From positions 1-16,733 of the forward strand of contig JADLDQ010000176.1 in the NCBI GenBank assembly GCA_020846575.1: 16,733 nt of DNA, in the 5' to 3' direction. The DNA is from Burkholderiales bacterium. GTDB taxonomy: Bacteria; Pseudomonadota; Gammaproteobacteria; Burkholderiales; SG8-39. Each line of letters begins with the position of its first letter. Positions within the stretch are counted from its first letter, which is position 1. The position numbers were made by a program, and so were the translations under genes. The notes beneath the pieces are model-generated. The model was not told the DNA's origin. It was given only the letters and a program-made list of their open reading frames with translations, and ran no database searches. Positions 14,534-16,733 of the stretch are shown one piece after another.

Positions 14534-15670
14534 TCAGCGGCGGAACCGTGCGGGCTCCAGCGCACCGGTCTGCACGCCCTGCGCCCGCAGCTCGGCGGGC
14601 AGCGGCGCGCCGCGCCACAACGCGGTGGCGAGATCGGCAGCGCCGGCGGCGCTCTGGATGCCGTAGCCACCCTGGCCGGCGAGCCAGAAGAAGGCGCTGC
14701 GCTGCGCATCCCAGCCGACCACCAGCTCGCCGTCGGGCGCGAAGCTGCGCAGTCCGGCCCAGGTGCGCGCAGGCCGCCGGATCGCCAGCGAGGTGCGCGC
14801 CTCGATCGCCGCGATGCCGGTGGCGATGTCGAGTTCTTCCGGCATCACGTCGTGCGCAGGCACCGGGTCGGCGTTGGCCGGCGAGCCGAGCAGCGCACGG
14901 GCATCGGGCTTGAAGTACCACCCCTCGCCCACGTCGGCCACCGCAGGCCAGGCGCGCACGTCGACGCCGGGTGGCGCAGGGAAGGTAAAGGCGCTGCGGC
15001 GCCTGGGCTGGATGCCCAGCGGCTGCGCGCCGCAGCGAAGCGCCACCTCGTCGGCCCAGGCGCCGGCAGCATTGACGAGCGTGCGCGAGGCGACGCGGCG
15101 CCCGTCGGCGAGCGTGGCCGCCCAGCGGTTGCCGCTGCATTCGGCGCTTTGCAGCTCGGCCTCGCACCACAGCGTGCCGCCGGCGCGCTGCAAGCCGCGT
15201 AGGAAACCCTGGTGCAGCGCGTGCACGTCGACGTCCATGGCGTCGGCCTCGAGCACGCCGCCGGCAAGTCCTGGAGCGCGCAGCACGGGGACCCGGCGCA
15301 CGCATTCGCAGGCGTCGACGCGCTCGACCGCTGAACCGGTGGCGCGCAGCTCGCGCAGCAAGCCGTCGAGTGCCGCCTGCTGTTCCTGCCAGCCGACGTA
15401 GAGCGCGCCGCGCGGTGCGAGGATGGGCGTCTCGGCAAATCCCGCCGGCGGGCGCCGGTAGAACGCGCGGCTGGCGCGCGTGAGCGCGCGCACCTGCGGC
15501 GGGCCGTAGCTCTCCATGAACATCGCCGCGCTGCGGCCGGTGCTGTGCGCACCGGGCTGGCTTTCGCGCTCGAGCAGCAGCACGCGCGCGTACGGCGCCA
15601 GCGCGTGCGCGAACGACGCACCGGCGATGCCGGCGCCGACGATCACGGCGTCGAAATCGCCGGCCGCCAT
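14534..15670 (-). CDS. FAD-dependent D-amino-acid dehydrogenase, DauA-like
   Basis: This 378-aa flavoprotein of the DAO family closely follows the layout of Pseudomonas D-arginine dehydrogenase (DauA), which oxidises D-amino acids to imino acids and passes electrons to an acceptor other than oxygen. The FAD motif VIVGAGIAG (G12, G14, G17), ribose-binding E34 and the HSTGRSAA block are intact. Later blocks PQVRALTRASRAFY, DVHALHQGFLRG, LVNAAGAWAD, RRRSAFTFPAPPG, LLGSPANADPV, TWAGLRSF and GQGGYGIQ also match. From memory of the DauA structure, the residues that hold the alpha-carboxylate (Arg in RRRSAF, Arg in GLRSF, Tyr in GGYGIQ) are kept. The equivalents of H48 and E87, which line the guanidinium side, are Met and Ala, so the substrate is probably not D-arginine. 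The ATG at 15670 has GGAG upstream. It follows the binding-fold gene by 42 bp in one operon. Confidence 0.88.
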   Translation of the reverse strand: MAAGDFDAVIVGAGIAGASFAHALAPYARVLLLERESQPGAHSTGRSAAMFMESYGPPQVRALTRASRAFYRRPPAGFAETPILAPRGALYVGWQEQQAALDGLLRELRATGSAVERVDACECVRRVPVLRAPGLAGGVLEADAMDVDVHALHQGFLRGLQRAGGTLWCEAELQSAECSGNRWAATLADGRRVASRTLVNAAGAWADEVALRCGAQPLGIQPRRRSAFTFPAPPGVDVRAWPAVADVGEGWYFKPDARALLGSPANADPVPAHDVMPEELDIATGIAAIEARTSLAIRRPARTWAGLRSFAPDGELVVGWDAQRSAFFWLAGQGGYGIQSAAGAADLATALWRGAPLPAELRAQGVQTGALEPARFRR

Positions 15671-15712
15671 CCCGCTCCGGCGCTCAGCGCGCGCGCTTGG
15701 ACGGCTCGCGCA

Positions 15713-16609
15713 TCAGCCTTGCGCCGCCACCGCCATTTCGTAGTCGACCTTCTGCGGCGCGTGGTCGAAGATACCGCGCTCGTGGATCCACTGCTGGGTG
15801 CGCTCGAACGCCTGCCTGGTGTAGGGCAGGAACACGATGCGCTCACCCGGCGCGAACAGCCGCACGTCCACCCTGTCGCGGTAGCGCGCCGGGATCATCT
15901 GCGCATAGTGATGCTTGTAGATCTCGGGCCGCAGGTCCAGCTCCATCTGTGCGCGCTTCAGCGCCCGCATGTACTTCTCCACGTCGGCGAGCGCCACCTG
16001 CTTCGGGAACATGAAAGTGATCATGAAAGTGCAGTCCACGACCTTGCGCAGGCCGAGCTGCTCTGCGGCGAGGAAGGTGATGCCCCAGAGGCTGGTGGCC
16101 GGCAGGTCGCGGTCCATGCCGATATCGACGCGCTGCCAGGGCGTGCCGACGAACTTGAGCCTGATCTCGCCGGGCGCGAGGAAGGGCTCGAGCGACTGGA
16201 TGGTGGTGTAGTGGCTGCCCGACTGGTAGCCGACGGCGATCTCCTTGCCGGCCAGGTCCTCGGGGCGCCGGATCGGTGAATCGGCCGGCACCATGACCGC
16301 ACCGGGCGTCACCACGTACGCGTTGCGGTACATCGTGCCGATGTCGTTTGCCGCCGCATTGTTGACCGTCCAGTGGCAGGCGCACGAGATGTCCGACTTG
16401 TCGCCCTTGTTGCCGCCGCCCTGCTGGTAGGACTGGTAGGCGCCCGAGCGGATCTCGGCGACCCTTCCGCTCGCGTCCATCCGCTTGGCGGCCCCGTCGC
16501 TCGAGGCGGCGCGGATGTCGTAGTCGAGCCCCTCGTCGCGGAAGTAGCCGAGTTCGTGCGCGATGGCCTCCTGAAGCCGGCCGTGCGGCTGGATGATGAA
16601 CCGGGTCAT
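15713..16609 (-). CDS. NMT1/SsuA-like periplasmic-binding-fold protein without signal peptide
   Basis: The 298-aa product has the two-domain type-II binding-protein fold seen in NMT1/THI5 and SsuA/TauA proteins. The evidence is the opening EAIAHELGYFRDEGLDYDI (about residues 14-32), the hinge pattern PIRRPEDLAGKEIAVGYQSGSHYTTI, and the second-lobe entry VEKYMRALKRAQMELDLRPE. It starts MTRFIIQPHGRLQE with no signal peptide or lipobox, so it should stay in the cytoplasm unless the true start is missed. AGGAG sits 6 nt before the ATG at 16609. A short motif C76-x-C78-H79-W80 follows the first lobe. The iron-binding CCCFC motif of yeast THI5 is absent, so HMP-phosphate synthase activity is unlikely. 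It is probably co-transcribed with the DauA-like gene, with no transporter genes nearby. It may be a ligand-sensing or catalytic derivative; the function is unknown. Confidence 0.78.
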   Translation of the reverse strand: MTRFIIQPHGRLQEAIAHELGYFRDEGLDYDIRAASSDGAAKRMDASGRVAEIRSGAYQSYQQGGGNKGDKSDISCACHWTVNNAAANDIGTMYRNAYVVTPGAVMVPADSPIRRPEDLAGKEIAVGYQSGSHYTTIQSLEPFLAPGEIRLKFVGTPWQRVDIGMDRDLPATSLWGITFLAAEQLGLRKVVDCTFMITFMFPKQVALADVEKYMRALKRAQMELDLRPEIYKHHYAQMIPARYRDRVDVRLFAPGERIVFLPYTRQAFERTQQWIHERGIFDHAPQKVDYEMAVAAQG

Positions 16610-16733
16610 GGTGATCTCCTGGAAGGAAGACGCGGCATTTCCTGGTGTCGGGAGAGCGCGCCGGGCGTTCGGCCGCCCGCTGCTCGCGACTCGGCAGGTA
16701 TCCGAGCGGTGCAGGGTACGCTCCCCGGCCGCC

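Noticed and set aside
15713..16609. THI5-type HMP-phosphate synthase, forming a thiamine pair with a ThiO-like oxidase
   Set aside because: The CCCFC iron motif of THI5 is missing, the Cys/His motif lies in the other lobe, and the partner flavoprotein follows DauA rather than ThiO over its whole length.
16610..16733. Promoter for the binding-fold/DauA-like operon
   Set aside because: The region is very GC-rich. I could not find a believable -35/-10 pair on the minus strand, so only the ribosome-binding site is supported.

Overview
The window is 16.7 kb of GC-rich DNA and most resembles a chromosomal catabolic or accessory region of a Betaproteobacterium, probably Burkholderiales. That placement is an inference. 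It rests on two orphan Bug/TctC-type periplasmic binding proteins (a family hugely expanded in that order), a Liv-type operon, a Rieske oxygenase, a SnoaL-like protein and a DauA-like flavoenzyme. I see no rRNA, tRNA, transposase, integrase, phage gene or CRISPR array.

Layout. (1) 142-1152, minus: a Bug/TctC binding protein. (2) 1153-1754: a long divergent intergenic region with three tandem 21-bp repeats and a leader that can fold into mutually exclusive hairpins. (3) 1755-7795, plus: a Liv-type ABC importer operon with two tandem paralogous binding proteins (both 401 aa, roughly 82% identical by hand count), then livH, livM, livG and livF packed with 1-3 bp gaps or an overlap. Terminator-like hairpins follow both binding-protein genes. 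(4) 7796-8283: a convergent gap holding a hairpin and one copy of a diverged intergenic repeat. (5) 8284-9258, minus, and 9366-10013, plus: a second Bug protein and a SnoaL/NTF2-like protein, divergent from a shared 107-bp gap. (6) About 10057-11070, plus: the C-terminal half of a cardiolipin-synthase-like phospholipase D with the first HKD domain missing, probably a gene remnant. (7) 11071-11339: another convergent gap with the second copy of the intergenic repeat. (8) 11340-12383, minus: a VanA-like Rieske non-haem iron oxygenase without a reductase. (9) 12591-13385, minus, and 13728-14375, plus: a divergent TatD-like amidohydrolase and isochorismatase-type cysteine hydrolase, with visibly lower GC than their neighbours. 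(10) 14534-16609, minus: a signal-less NMT1/SsuA-like binding-fold protein, then a DauA-like FAD D-amino-acid dehydrogenase with a changed side-chain pocket.

How it fits together: the Liv system and the Bug proteins are capture and uptake functions. The Rieske oxygenase, amidohydrolase, isochorismatase, SnoaL protein and D-amino-acid dehydrogenase are the kinds of enzyme that open or hydrolyse small aromatic, amide or amine compounds. Nothing in the sequence fixes a single substrate, and the genes lie in several transcription units, so one pathway is only a hypothesis. The least ordinary observations are the duplicated binding-protein genes with their leaders and hairpins, the 63-bp repeat pair in two convergent gaps, the signal-less binding protein with a C-x-C-H-W motif paired with an altered DauA-like enzyme, and the low-GC hydrolase module.
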